Origin: an uncultured Campylobacter sp. | GTDB taxonomy: Bacteria; Campylobacterota; Campylobacteria; Campylobacterales; Campylobacteraceae | Length of the DNA stretch: 8,394 nucleotides | Assembly (NCBI GenBank): GCA_938036585.1 | Contig: CALHQN010000023.1 | Span: forward strand, 1-8,394 | Reading direction: 5' to 3' | Shown here: positions 1 through 6,183 of the stretch, in pieces | Position numbering within the stretch: the stretch's first letter is position 1 | How the letters are laid out: each line of letters begins with the position of its first letter | Program-made: the position numbers and the translations under genes | Notes under the pieces: model-generated | The model's input: the letters and a program-made list of their open reading frames with translations, nothing else | Database searches by the model: none | Told to the model about the DNA's origin: nothing

Positions 1-26
1 GCTTGGCGCCGCCGCACCTTTGCGAT
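1..26. other. Spacer downstream of purE
   Basis: These 26 bases follow the purE stop codon (TAG on the minus strand). On the minus strand they contain AAAGGTG, which could be a ribosome site for a following gene outside the window. No coding can be assigned here. Confidence 0.3.
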
Positions 27-527
27 CTAGTCTTCAAGCAGCACTTCGATCTGCTCGGAGTCTTTTTTTAGCGCCTCCGCTTTTGCCGCGCGATCCGCCT
101 TTAGCTTCGAGCTTAGCACCTCGTCGTTTAGAGCTAAAATTTGCACCGCCAGATACGCCGCGTTTTTTGCGCCCGCCTTGCCGATCGCAAGCGTCGCGAC
201 GGGGATACCCGCAGGCATCTGCACGGTCGAATACAGCGCATCTACGCCGCTAAGCGCGCTGCCGCCGAGCGGAACGCCAAGCACCGGCTTGGTCGTATTT
301 GCAGCGACCGCGCCCGCAAGATGCGCCGCCATGCCCGCCGCGCAGATGAAAACCTGTGCGCCCTTTTTCTCGGCGTCCGCGACGTATTTAGCCGTGCGGA
401 CGGGGCTTCGGTGCGCCGAAGATACGATCATCTCGTACGGTGCGCCGAATTCGTTTAAAATTTTAGCCGCCTCGTAAACGACCTCGTAGTCGCTCTTTGA
501 GCCCATTATTATAGAAACAAATTTCAT
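27..527 (-). CDS. purE: PurE, N5-carboxyaminoimidazole ribonucleotide mutase (class I)
   Basis: A 166-residue protein matching class I PurE over its full length. It converts N5-CAIR to CAIR in de novo purine synthesis in the cytoplasm, normally working after PurK, which is not in this window. Visible motifs are GSKSD (9-13), SAHRSP (37-42, with His39 as the expected catalytic histidine), AAGMAAHL (63-70), GVPLGGSALSG (84-94) and the class I stretch QMPAGIPVATLAIGKAGAKN (103-122). The start at 527 is preferred over an in-frame ATG eight codons upstream because AAAGGAG lies 5 nt before it and the family begins at MKFVSIIMGS. Its ATG overlaps the TGA of the upstream U32 gene as ATGA, so the two are probably co-transcribed and translationally coupled. 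The C-terminal tail (140-166) is charged and helical-looking. Confidence 0.95.
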   Translation of the reverse strand: MKFVSIIMGSKSDYEVVYEAAKILNEFGAPYEMIVSSAHRSPVRTAKYVADAEKKGAQVFICAAGMAAHLAGAVAANTTKPVLGVPLGGSALSGVDALYSTVQMPAGIPVATLAIGKAGAKNAAYLAVQILALNDEVLSSKLKADRAAKAEALKKDSEQIEVLLED

Positions 528-1792
528 TCTATCTCCTTTCTTAAAAAGCAAAACTCCGCGAGTTTCGCGGGCAGCTTAATCTCATTTAGATTGCCGCTAT
601 GAATCTCGCTAAATTCCTTACCGCTGCGGCTTTGCAGCTTCTTAAATTTTAAATATGGCTTGCCGTCAAGCTCGTAAATTTCGCCGATCTCATTATCGCA
701 AGCGCAAATTTTAAAGCCGCGCGGAGCGAAAATTTCATAGCTCTCGCCCGGCAAAATTTTATCCTTGACGCTTATAAACTCGCCATCCTGCGAGATCGCG
801 CAGACCTGATGCGTGCCAAGCTCGATACTGCGGTCTAAATTTTGCGTATCCTCTCGCTCGTATGGGCGCTTTATCAAATATCCGTCGCTAAAGCCGCGGT
901 TTTTAAGCGTCGCGATCTCGCGCTCGTAAGCCTCGGCCTCAAATTTATCGCTCGCGGCATCGTCGATCGCCGCGCGGTAGGCATTTGTAGCGCATGCGAC
1001 GTAGTATTCGCTCTTGGTGCGCCCTTCGATTTTAAAGCTGTCGATCGCGCCCGTTTGCATGATCTTTTGCACATGCGAAATGAGGCTAAGATCCTTCGCG
1101 TTCATTACGAAAGTGCCCTCCCCTTCGCGCTCTTGCAAGCGAAAAAGCGCGCTGGTTTCGGGGTTTTTCGCGTAAAGCTCATAGTTAAATCTGCAGTCGT
1201 TCGCGCAGCTTCCGCGGTTGCTGAAGCGCCCGCTTTGTATCGCGCTAACAAGACAGCGCCCGCTGTATGCGAAACACATCGAGCCGTGCACGAAAATTTC
1301 AATCTCGAGGTTCGGAATTTTATCTTTGATTTCTACGGCGTCTTTGAGCGTCATCTCCCGTGCCGCGACGATGCGAACGGCGCCTAGCTCCGCCCAAACC
1401 TGCGCATCCAGATAATTTAGCACGTTAGCTTGGGTAGAGACGTGAATCGGAATCTCAGGCGCTACGGCTCGCGCGAGGCTCGCGACGCCTGGGGTGGCGA
1501 TTAAAATTCCATCCACGCGCAGATCGCGAAGAAATTCCAAATGCCTTTCGATGTTTCCTAGCTGGCCGTTGGTCGCAAAGCCGTTCACGGTCGCATAAAG
1601 CTTCTTGCCGCGCTCGTGCGCGTACGCGACGCCCTGCGCGAAGCTTTCCTTGCTAAATTCCTTCGCGCTTCGCTGGCGCAGCGAAAATGAGCCGGTGCTT
1701 GCATACACGGCGTCCGCGCCGTAAGCCAGGGCGATTTTTAGTTTCGTTAAATTCCCGGCAGGAGCTAAGAGTTCGGGTTTTTTCAAATACAT
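524..1792 (-). CDS. U32 family (TrhP/YegQ-like) protein, probable tRNA-modification enzyme
   Basis: A 422-residue protein of the U32 'peptidase' family. The opening KPELLAPAGNL (5-15) and the signature EIFVHGSMCFAYSGRCLVS (165-183) are diagnostic. Four cysteines, C173, C180, C196 and C200 (within RGSCANDC), are spaced as expected for an iron-sulfur cluster. Despite the family name, characterised bacterial members TrhP and RlhA take part in hydroxylating RNA bases; TrhP acts on the tRNA wobble uridine with prephenate as co-substrate. The length is close to TrhP and far below RlhA, so a TrhP-like role is inferred, not proven. No upstream in-frame start exists near the ATG. Its only purine-rich site (AGGA) abuts the ATG with no spacing, so initiation may be weak or leader-dependent. 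It is first in an operon with purE (ATGA overlap), and the same pairing exists in C. jejuni as far as I recall. Confidence 0.88.
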   Translation of the reverse strand: MYLKKPELLAPAGNLTKLKIALAYGADAVYASTGSFSLRQRSAKEFSKESFAQGVAYAHERGKKLYATVNGFATNGQLGNIERHLEFLRDLRVDGILIATPGVASLARAVAPEIPIHVSTQANVLNYLDAQVWAELGAVRIVAAREMTLKDAVEIKDKIPNLEIEIFVHGSMCFAYSGRCLVSAIQSGRFSNRGSCANDCRFNYELYAKNPETSALFRLQEREGEGTFVMNAKDLSLISHVQKIMQTGAIDSFKIEGRTKSEYYVACATNAYRAAIDDAASDKFEAEAYEREIATLKNRGFSDGYLIKRPYEREDTQNLDRSIELGTHQVCAISQDGEFISVKDKILPGESYEIFAPRGFKICACDNEIGEIYELDGKPYLKFKKLQSRSGKEFSEIHSGNLNEIKLPAKLAEFCFLRKEIE

Positions 1793-1814
1793 TCCTAGTG
1801 ATTTTTTAAGCGCG

Positions 1815-1820
1815 ATTTTA
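1815..1820 (-). promoter_or_regulatory. Predicted -10 box for the U32-purE operon
   Basis: On the minus strand the sequence reads GTAGTAAAAT, ending in TAAAAT, a good Campylobacter-type -10. Transcription would start near 1808 and leave a leader of only about 15 nt before the ATG at 1792. No -35 is evident, as is usual in this genus. Confidence 0.45.
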
Positions 1821-1821
1821 C

Positions 1822-1827
1822 TACAAT
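1822..1827 (+). promoter_or_regulatory. Predicted -10 box for hisJ
   Basis: TACAAT on the plus strand lies one base from the oppositely oriented TAAAAT of the divergent U32 operon. A start near 1834 would give a leader of about 24 nt holding the AAGGAG ribosome site at 1846-1851. Confidence 0.45.
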
Positions 1828-1857
1828 TTAGCCAAAATTTTATTTAAGGAGCAGTTG

Positions 1858-2646
1858 ATGCGAGCCGATCTACACAACCACACCTATCTTTGCAACCACG
1901 CTAGCGGCGAGCCGCGACAGTATTTGGAAGCGGCAATCGCGCGAGGCATAGAAATTTTCGGCTTTGCAGATCACGCGCCGATGAACTTCGATCAAAAATA
2001 CCGAATGAGCTTCGAGCAGATGGAGCTTTACGAGCGGATGATTAGGGATCTGCGAGATGAGTTTAGCGGGCGAATCGACGTGCGGCTGGGATATGAGGTC
2101 GATTTTATGACGAAAAAAGAGCTAATGGATGAGCGGATTTTCGCGCGCGAGGTTGATTATCTCATCGGTTCGGTGCATTTTTTAAACAACTGGGGCTTTG
2201 ATAACGAGGAATTTTTAGATCAGTGGAGCGGGCGCGAAATAGACGACGTTTATCGCGAATACTTTGCGCTGATCTGCGCGCTGTGCAGAAGCGGCAAATT
2301 CGACATTTTAGGGCACATGGATCTGATTAAAATTTTTAAATTTACTCCGAAAAAAGATATCAGAGTTTTGGCGGGCGGCGCGATAAACGCGATCAAAAAA
2401 AGCGGCATCGTCGTGGAGCTAAACTCCGCGGGGCTTCGCAAGCCCGCAAATGAAATTTATCCAAGCGACGCGCTTTTGCAGATGCTAGCGGATGCAGACG
2501 TGCCGATCACGCTTAGCTCGGACGCGCACTCGGTAGCTCAAGTGGCGCTAAATTACGATAAAATTTACGCCAAAGCGCGCGAGTTCGGCTACGAGCGGAT
2601 CGCAGTTTTTAAAAATCGCGAACGTGAGTTTGTAAGTCTAGCGTAA
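1858..2646 (+). CDS. hisJ: Histidinol-phosphatase, PHP family (HisJ type)
   Basis: A 262-residue protein of the polymerase-and-histidinol-phosphatase (PHP) fold. It should hydrolyse L-histidinol phosphate to histidinol in histidine synthesis, using a trinuclear metal centre. The metal ligands are visible in order: DLHNHT (H6, H8), FADHAP (H39), GYEVDF (E80), IGSVHF (H107), ILGHMDL (H153) and SSDAHS (D222, H224). The length fits the HisJ/HisK family (about 250-280 residues). A TTG lies one codon upstream (1855), but the AAGGAG at 1846-1851 is 6 nt from the ATG at 1858 and only 3 nt from the TTG, so ATG is chosen. It is divergent from the U32-purE operon and transcribed toward glnA, with a 190-bp spacer that probably separates the two units. 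Other PHP phosphoesterases share the ligands, so substrate assignment rests on overall similarity including the SVHFL and AGLRKP stretches. Confidence 0.88.
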   Translation: MRADLHNHTYLCNHASGEPRQYLEAAIARGIEIFGFADHAPMNFDQKYRMSFEQMELYERMIRDLRDEFSGRIDVRLGYEVDFMTKKELMDERIFAREVDYLIGSVHFLNNWGFDNEEFLDQWSGREIDDVYREYFALICALCRSGKFDILGHMDLIKIFKFTPKKDIRVLAGGAINAIKKSGIVVELNSAGLRKPANEIYPSDALLQMLADADVPITLSSDAHSVAQVALNYDKIYAKAREFGYERIAVFKNREREFVSLA

Positions 2647-2651
2647 ATTTA

Positions 2652-2689
2652 CGGCGGCCGCTTTTAAATTTTAAAAGGCGCGGCGCCGC
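2652..2689 (+). terminator. Palindrome cluster after hisJ, possible terminator
   Basis: Just after the hisJ stop, CTTTTAAA (2661-2668) and TTTAAAAG (2670-2677) form an inverted repeat around one T. They are flanked by two GC palindromes, GCGGCCGC (2654-2661) and GCGGCGCCGC (2680-2689). The outer CGGCG/CGCCG arms can close the whole into a hairpin. No clean U-run follows, so termination is inferred from position and folding only. Confidence 0.4.
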
Positions 2690-2737
2690 AAATTTTAAAA
2701 TTTCAAAATTTTCGGCGGTGCAAAATTTTAAAAATCG
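2690..2737. repeat. AAATTTTAAAATTT palindrome and related AT words
   Basis: An exact 14-nt palindrome AAATTTTAAAATTT sits at 2690-2703, followed within 30 bases by two more AAAATTTT copies. The same 14-mer recurs at 6027-6040 and inside a coding region at 6399-6412, and a near copy lies at 4323-4336. The word is common in Campylobacter DNA, so this may be lineage composition rather than a mobile repeat. Confidence 0.55.
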
Positions 2738-2785
2738 CAGCGCACAAAACGGCGCAAATAAAGTCGAATTTCAACTAAATAATGT

Positions 2786-2791
2786 TAAAAT
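2786..2791 (+). promoter_or_regulatory. Predicted -10 box for glnA
   Basis: TAAAAT, preceded by AATGT, fits the Campylobacter -10. A start near 2798 would give a leader of about 39 nt containing the hairpin at 2807-2820 and the ribosome site. No NtrC/sigma-54 type element (GG-N10-GC with the right flanks) was recognised upstream. Confidence 0.45.
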
Positions 2792-2806
2792 CCGCCGTTA
2801 AATTTA

Positions 2807-2820
2807 GCCCGAATACGGGC
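2807..2820 (+). promoter_or_regulatory. Leader hairpin immediately before the glnA ribosome site
   Basis: GCCCG AATA CGGGC forms a perfect 5-bp GC stem with a 4-nt loop. It ends 6 bases before the AAGGA (2827-2831) that precedes the glnA ATG by 5 nt. It could protect the short leader or influence initiation; this is inference from position. Confidence 0.45.
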
Positions 2821-2836
2821 GGAAAAAAGGAAAAAT

Positions 2837-4264
2837 ATGGGAAAATTTGTTAATGACGTGAAGGAATTTTTTAAATTTTGCGATGAAAACGAGGTCGAGT
2901 TCGTGGATTTTAGATTTACCGATCTAAAAGGTACCTGGCACCACGTCGCTTACAACTACAAGCGCCTGCCGAAGGACTTCGCCGATGGAATTCCGTTCGA
3001 CGCGAGCTCGGTAGCGGCGTGGCAGCCGATCGATAAATCCGATATGATGCTAAAGCCCGACGTAGCAACGGCATTTTTGGATCCATTTACCGCGGACGTT
3101 ACGATCATCGTCATCTGCGACGTTTATGATATCTACAAAAACGAGTTTTACGAAAAATGCCCGCGCTCGATCGCTAAAAAAGCCGAGCAGTTTCTGCAAA
3201 CTACGGGCCTTGGAGATACCTGCTACTTCGGGCCGGAGAATGAGTTTTTCGTTTTCGACGACGTAAAGATCATCGACGATATGAACTGCGCGATGTTTAA
3301 GGTAGATACCGAAGAGGGGCATTGGAATAGCGGCAAAAACTACAAAGACGGCTTTAATAGCGGTCACCGCCCGGGCGTAAAGGGCGGCTACTTCCCCGTC
3401 CAGCCCGTCGATTCGATGGTCGATCTACGCGCCGAGATGCTAAAAGTGCTAGAGCAGATCGGGCTTGAGACCTTCATCTGTCACCACGAAGTAGCGCAAG
3501 GACAAGGCGAGATCGGCGTCAAATACGGAACTCTCGTCGAGGCCGCCGACAACGTGCAAAAATACAAATACGTCGTAAAGATGGTCGCGCACCTAAACGG
3601 CAAGACCGCGACCTTTATGCCAAAGCCGCTCTACGGCGATAACGGCAGCGGAATGCACGTGCACCAATCGATCTGGAAAAAGGGCAAAAATACCTTCTAT
3701 AAAAAGGGCAACTATGCAAATTTAAGCGACGCGGCAAGATGGTATATCGGCGGCGTGCTAAAGCATGCGCGCAGCGTCGCGGCGTTTACGAACCCGAGCA
3801 CCAACAGCTACAAGCGCCTGATACCCGGCTTTGAGGCGCCGTCCATTCTAACTTATTCAAGCCAAAACCGCTCCGCTTCGATCCGCATCCCTTACGGCAG
3901 CGGCGAGCACTCGGTGCGCGCGGAGATGCGCTTCCCCGATAGCACCGCATGCCCGTATTTGGCATTTGCGGCGATGCTGATGGCGGGAATCGACGGTATC
4001 AAAAACAAAACCGAGCCGGTCGGGCCGATGGATGAGAATTTATTCAAACTGCACCTTGACGAAATCCGCGAGCGCGGCATCGAGCAGCTTCCGCACACGC
4101 TTCGCGGCAGCCTAGAGGCGGTGATCCGCGATAATGAGTATCTGCGCCCGATAATGAGCGAGCTTTTTATCGAGACCTATCAGCATTTTAAATTTGAAAC
4201 TCAGGTTTGGCCTTACGAGGCGCGCCCTACGCCGTTTGAGTTTGCGACGAATTATTCGTGCTAA
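2837..4264 (+). CDS. glnA: Glutamine synthetase type I (GlnA), lacking the adenylylation tyrosine
   Basis: A 475-residue type I glutamine synthetase, the dodecameric cytoplasmic enzyme joining ammonia to glutamate with ATP. Motifs in order are DASSVAAW near 55-62, FGPENEFF (131-138, metal ligands E134 and E136), [12 protein letters not shown] (216-227), [10 protein letters not shown] (269-278, H274), [13 protein letters not shown] (319-331) and RAEMRFPD (361-368). Length matches the E. coli enzyme (469) closely. The segment equivalent to the adenylylation site NLYDLP reads NLFKLH (401-406), with Phe403 in place of the modified tyrosine, so GlnE-type adenylylation cannot occur at this position. 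H. pylori GlnA is known to have NLFKL here, so this is a lineage trait. Start chosen from AAGGA 5 nt before ATG and the family-typical N-terminus. It appears monocistronic, with its own promoter and a strong hairpin after the stop. Confidence 0.97.
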   Translation: MGKFVNDVKEFFKFCDENEVEFVDFRFTDLKGTWHHVAYNYKRLPKDFADGIPFDASSVAAWQPIDKSDMMLKPDVATAFLDPFTADVTIIVICDVYDIYKNEFYEKCPRSIAKKAEQFLQTTGLGDTCYFGPENEFFVFDDVKIIDDMNCAMFKVDTEEGHWNSGKNYKDGFNSGHRPGVKGGYFPVQPVDSMVDLRAEMLKVLEQIGLETFICHHEVAQGQGEIGVKYGTLVEAADNVQKYKYVVKMVAHLNGKTATFMPKPLYGDNGSGMHVHQSIWKKGKNTFYKKGNYANLSDAARWYIGGVLKHARSVAAFTNPSTNSYKRLIPGFEAPSILTYSSQNRSASIRIPYGSGEHSVRAEMRFPDSTACPYLAFAAMLMAGIDGIKNKTEPVGPMDENLFKLHLDEIRERGIEQLPHTLRGSLEAVIRDNEYLRPIMSELFIETYQHFKFETQVWPYEARPTPFEFATNYSC

Positions 4265-4272
4265 GGCTAAAT

Positions 4273-4316
4273 TTTATGCCGCGCCGCCGAAATTCCAACG
4301 GGCGGAGCGGCATAAA
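4273..4316 (+). terminator. Strong hairpin after glnA
   Basis: TTTATGCCGC-G-CCGCC (4273-4288) pairs with GGCGG-A-GCGGCATAAA (4301-4316): 15 pairs with one G/A mismatch around a 12-nt loop. It starts 9 nt past the glnA stop, as a terminator would. The U-run is part of the stem base rather than a tail, so some read-through into comEC is possible. The loop bases AAATTCCAA (4290-4298) are complementary to 4320-4328 downstream. Confidence 0.7.
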
Positions 4317-4321
4317 GCTTT

Positions 4322-4362
4322 GGAATTTTAAAATTTAGCCGCGCGCGAGCTTTTAAAATTCC
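4322..4362 (+). repeat. 12-bp perfect inverted repeat before comEC
   Basis: GGAATTTTAAAA (4322-4333) and TTTTAAAATTCC (4351-4362) are perfect inverted copies around a 17-nt GC-rich loop. The left arm overlaps the segment complementary to the loop of the preceding hairpin, so the two pairings exclude each other. The right arm also contains TAAAAT (4354-4359), a possible -10 for comEC. Confidence 0.65.
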
Positions 4363-4386
4363 GTTGTGCGAACTTAAACACCGCCC

Positions 4387-5640
4387 GTGAAGCTTCAGCT
4401 CTTTTACCGCAAACGTGAAATTTTATACTTTCTGCTCATTTTGCTTGGAATTTTATCGCTAAACTTAGGTCTAAAATTTTATGAATTCAGAGAATTCCGC
4501 GAGAAAAACTACGCCTTTTACGACGCGCAAATTTTAAACGCCTACGCCAAAACAAATGATCGCGGCCGCACCTACACGGTGCTAAAGCTCAAAACGGCGG
4601 ATTTCACCCTCTACACGACCACTGGGCTCGGGCGGGAATTTCACCGCTTCGCGCGCGTAAATATCGGCATCGTAACCAAAAACGTAAAATTTTTAGATTT
4701 TTTAAAGCAGCGCTTTTACGCGCCAAGCTTTAAAATCGGAGACGAGCTTGCGCCTTCCGGGGCAAAATGGCGCGCGATAAGCTTCGTTCGCGCTCAACAC
4801 GAAGATGAGATGACGGCGGATCTTTACTCCGCGCTGTATTTTGCGACCGAAATTTCAAAACCACTGCGCGCTAGCGTGACGAACTGGGGCATAGCGCACA
4901 TCATCTCGATCAGCGGCTTTCATCTGGGCATCATCTTTAGCACTGTCTTTCTGCTCGCAATGCCGATATATCGCTATTTTCAAGATCGCTACTTTCCGTA
5001 TCGCAGCGCCAAGCGCGATCTTAGCGTCTTTGTGATCGTGCTGATGAGCGGATATCTCTTCGTGCTTGACTTTACGCCGAGCTTTCTGCGCTCGCTTGCG
5101 ATGTGCTGCGTGGGATTTTACCTAGCGATGCGAAATTTCTACGTACTTAAATTTACGAATCTTTTTCTCGCCATCGCGCTTCTGCTCGCGTTTTTCCCGC
5201 ATTTAGCCTTTTCGATCGGATTTTATTTCTCCTGCCTCGGCGTGCTGTATATCTTCCTCTACCTGCACCACTTTGCGCCTAAATTTAAGCTCTGGCAGAA
5301 CGTCATACTTTTTAACCTCTACGTTTGGCTCAGCATGAACGTAGCGGTCTATTATTTCTTCCCGACCGCTTCGCTGCAGCAGCTTAGCGTCATGCCGCTA
5401 GGATACGTGTTCGTGATCTTTTATCCGCTAAGCATATTTTTGCATCTATTCGGGCTCGGCGGCGCGCTCGATACGCCGCTGCTTGCGTTTTTAAACTTTG
5501 CTCTGCCGAGCTTTCAGGCGCAAATTCCGCCGCTTCTTTTCGCGCTCGCAAACATCTGCGCGCTTGCTGCGATAAAGCTTCGCTACGCAGCACTTGGTTG
5601 CGCGATAATCGGAATTTCGCCGATATTTTTTATAACGTAG
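4387..5640 (+). CDS. comEC: ComEC/Rec2 family DNA-uptake channel, short form
   Basis: A 417-residue inner-membrane protein of the ComEC/Rec2 competence family, which carries single-stranded DNA into the cytoplasm during transformation. The hallmark HIISISGFHLG (171-181) matches the family's SISGLH motif. There is a basic N-terminus and a first membrane segment (about 12-30), a soluble region (31-160) that probably forms the OB-like domain, then about eight to nine hydrophobic segments (roughly 168-195, 212-228, 233-248, 255-270, 275-295, 304-322, 335-356, 380-397, 400-416). The C-terminal metallo-beta-lactamase-like domain of long ComEC proteins (about 750 residues in B. subtilis) is absent, and the gene ends cleanly rather than by an obvious frameshift. 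The start is GTG: an in-frame TAA lies four codons upstream, and no Shine-Dalgarno is visible, so translation may be weak or regulated. It follows glnA after two hairpins. Confidence 0.85.
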   Translation: MKLQLFYRKREILYFLLILLGILSLNLGLKFYEFREFREKNYAFYDAQILNAYAKTNDRGRTYTVLKLKTADFTLYTTTGLGREFHRFARVNIGIVTKNVKFLDFLKQRFYAPSFKIGDELAPSGAKWRAISFVRAQHEDEMTADLYSALYFATEISKPLRASVTNWGIAHIISISGFHLGIIFSTVFLLAMPIYRYFQDRYFPYRSAKRDLSVFVIVLMSGYLFVLDFTPSFLRSLAMCCVGFYLAMRNFYVLKFTNLFLAIALLLAFFPHLAFSIGFYFSCLGVLYIFLYLHHFAPKFKLWQNVILFNLYVWLSMNVAVYYFFPTASLQQLSVMPLGYVFVIFYPLSIFLHLFGLGGALDTPLLAFLNFALPSFQAQIPPLLFALANICALAAIKLRYAALGCAIIGISPIFFIT

Positions 5641-5646
5641 CGCTTG

Positions 5647-5685
5647 AAAATTCCGGTTGGAATTTTATCCGTTGGAATTTTATGC
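5647..5685 (+). repeat. Hairpin plus 15-bp tandem repeat after comEC
   Basis: AAAATTCC (5647-5654) and GGAATTTT (5659-5666) form an 8-bp hairpin with loop GGTT, seven bases after the comEC stop, possibly a weak terminator. Overlapping it, GTTGGAATTTTATCC (5656-5670) is repeated as GTTGGAATTTTATGC (5671-5685) with one mismatch. Related GGAATTTT words lie on the other side of comEC (4290-4362). Confidence 0.6.
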
Positions 5686-5691
5686 TAAAAT
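5686..5691 (+). promoter_or_regulatory. Predicted -10 box for the YciI-family gene
   Basis: TAAAAT within ATGCTAAAATCG fits the genus -10 and would start transcription near 5698, 22 nt before the ATG. It follows the 15-bp tandem repeat directly. Confidence 0.45.
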
Positions 5692-5719
5692 CGCGCTTCA
5701 AATCTCACAAAGGATTAAA

Positions 5720-6010
5720 ATGTTTATTGCAAACCTCACCTACGTCAAGGATGCAAGCGAAGCGGACCGCTTCATCAACGAGCACAACGCGTTTTTAGAC
5801 CGATTTTATGCGGCGGATAAATTTATCTGCTCGGGGCGCAAAGTCCCTCGCACAGGCGGCATCATCTTAATCAACGCCAAAAACCGCGCGGAGCTTGATG
5901 AGATCGTCGCGCAAGATCCGTTCTTTCAAAACGGCGTCGCAAAATACGAGATCATAGAATTTGCGCCGACGAAATTTGCGCCCGAGTTTTGGCGACTTTT
6001 CGGCGAATAG
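5720..6010 (+). CDS. YciI family small protein
   Basis: A 96-residue protein with the YciI fold signature: an opening strand MFIANLTY, then NEHNAFLDRFY (20-30) holding the conserved His22, ICSGRKVPRTGGIILI (36-51), an acidic helix, DPFFQNGVAKYEIIEF (66-81) with Asp66 in the typical DPF position, and a short tail. YciI proteins are ferredoxin-like dimers; some relatives are dehydrochlorinases or muconolactone-isomerase-like enzymes, but most, including this one, have no known reaction. The start at 5720 follows AAAGGA by 5 nt and matches the family N-terminus; an in-frame ATG 21 codons upstream would translate the repeat and the predicted promoter. Length equals the family norm. It lies alone between comEC and a 173-bp spacer. 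Confidence 0.85.
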   Translation: MFIANLTYVKDASEADRFINEHNAFLDRFYAADKFICSGRKVPRTGGIILINAKNRAELDEIVAQDPFFQNGVAKYEIIEFAPTKFAPEFWRLFGE

Positions 6011-6060
6011 AGGGCTTGCGCGGGTTAAATTTTAAAATTTACGCGCTTAAACACGCCTCT
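6009..6060 (+). terminator. Nested palindrome after the YciI-family gene
   Basis: TAAATTTTAAAATTTA (6026-6041) is a perfect 16-nt palindrome, embraced by GCGCG (6018-6022)/CGCGC (6042-6046) and further out by AGAGG (6009-6013)/CCTCT (6056-6060). The layered arms starting at the stop codon suggest a terminator-like hairpin, though no terminal U-run follows until CTTTTT at 6071. Confidence 0.5.
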
Positions 6061-6151
6061 GAAATTTAGCCTTTTTGCGTGCGAGATGAAATTTTAACCG
6101 AATTAAAAGCCGAAACGCGGCGGTAAATTTAGATAAGCTTAAAACCGAAAT

Positions 6152-6157
6152 TATACA
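6152..6157 (+). promoter_or_regulatory. Possible -10 box for the GNAT-PIN operon
   Basis: TATACA, in a context of AAATTATACAAAA, is the best -10 candidate before the GNAT gene, 27 bases upstream of its ATG. The rest of the 6061-6151 spacer shows only AT-rich words and no other signal I can support. Confidence 0.3.
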
Positions 6158-6183
6158 AAACGGCGAAATTTAAAGGAGATTTT

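Noticed and set aside
528..551. Upstream ATG extending purE by eight codons
   Set aside because: The extension would place the AAAGGAG site inside the coding region, and PurE proteins start at the MKFVSIIMGS-like sequence.
842..1387. 181-codon plus-strand ORF opposite the U32 gene
   Set aside because: It lies wholly antisense to a well-supported U32 coding region, has no ribosome site and matches no family.
5656..5685. Tandem repeat considered as a CRISPR remnant
   Set aside because: Two 15-bp units directly abut with no spacer, and there are no cas genes.
5657..5719. Upstream ATG extending the YciI-family protein by 21 codons
   Set aside because: The extension translates the tandem repeat and predicted promoter, and the internal ATG has an AAAGGA 5 nt upstream and the family-typical N-terminus.
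6026..6041. AT palindrome considered as a Fur or other classic operator
   Set aside because: It is purely AAATTTT-type, lacks the GATAATGAT pattern, lies at a gene 3' end and recurs in coding DNA.
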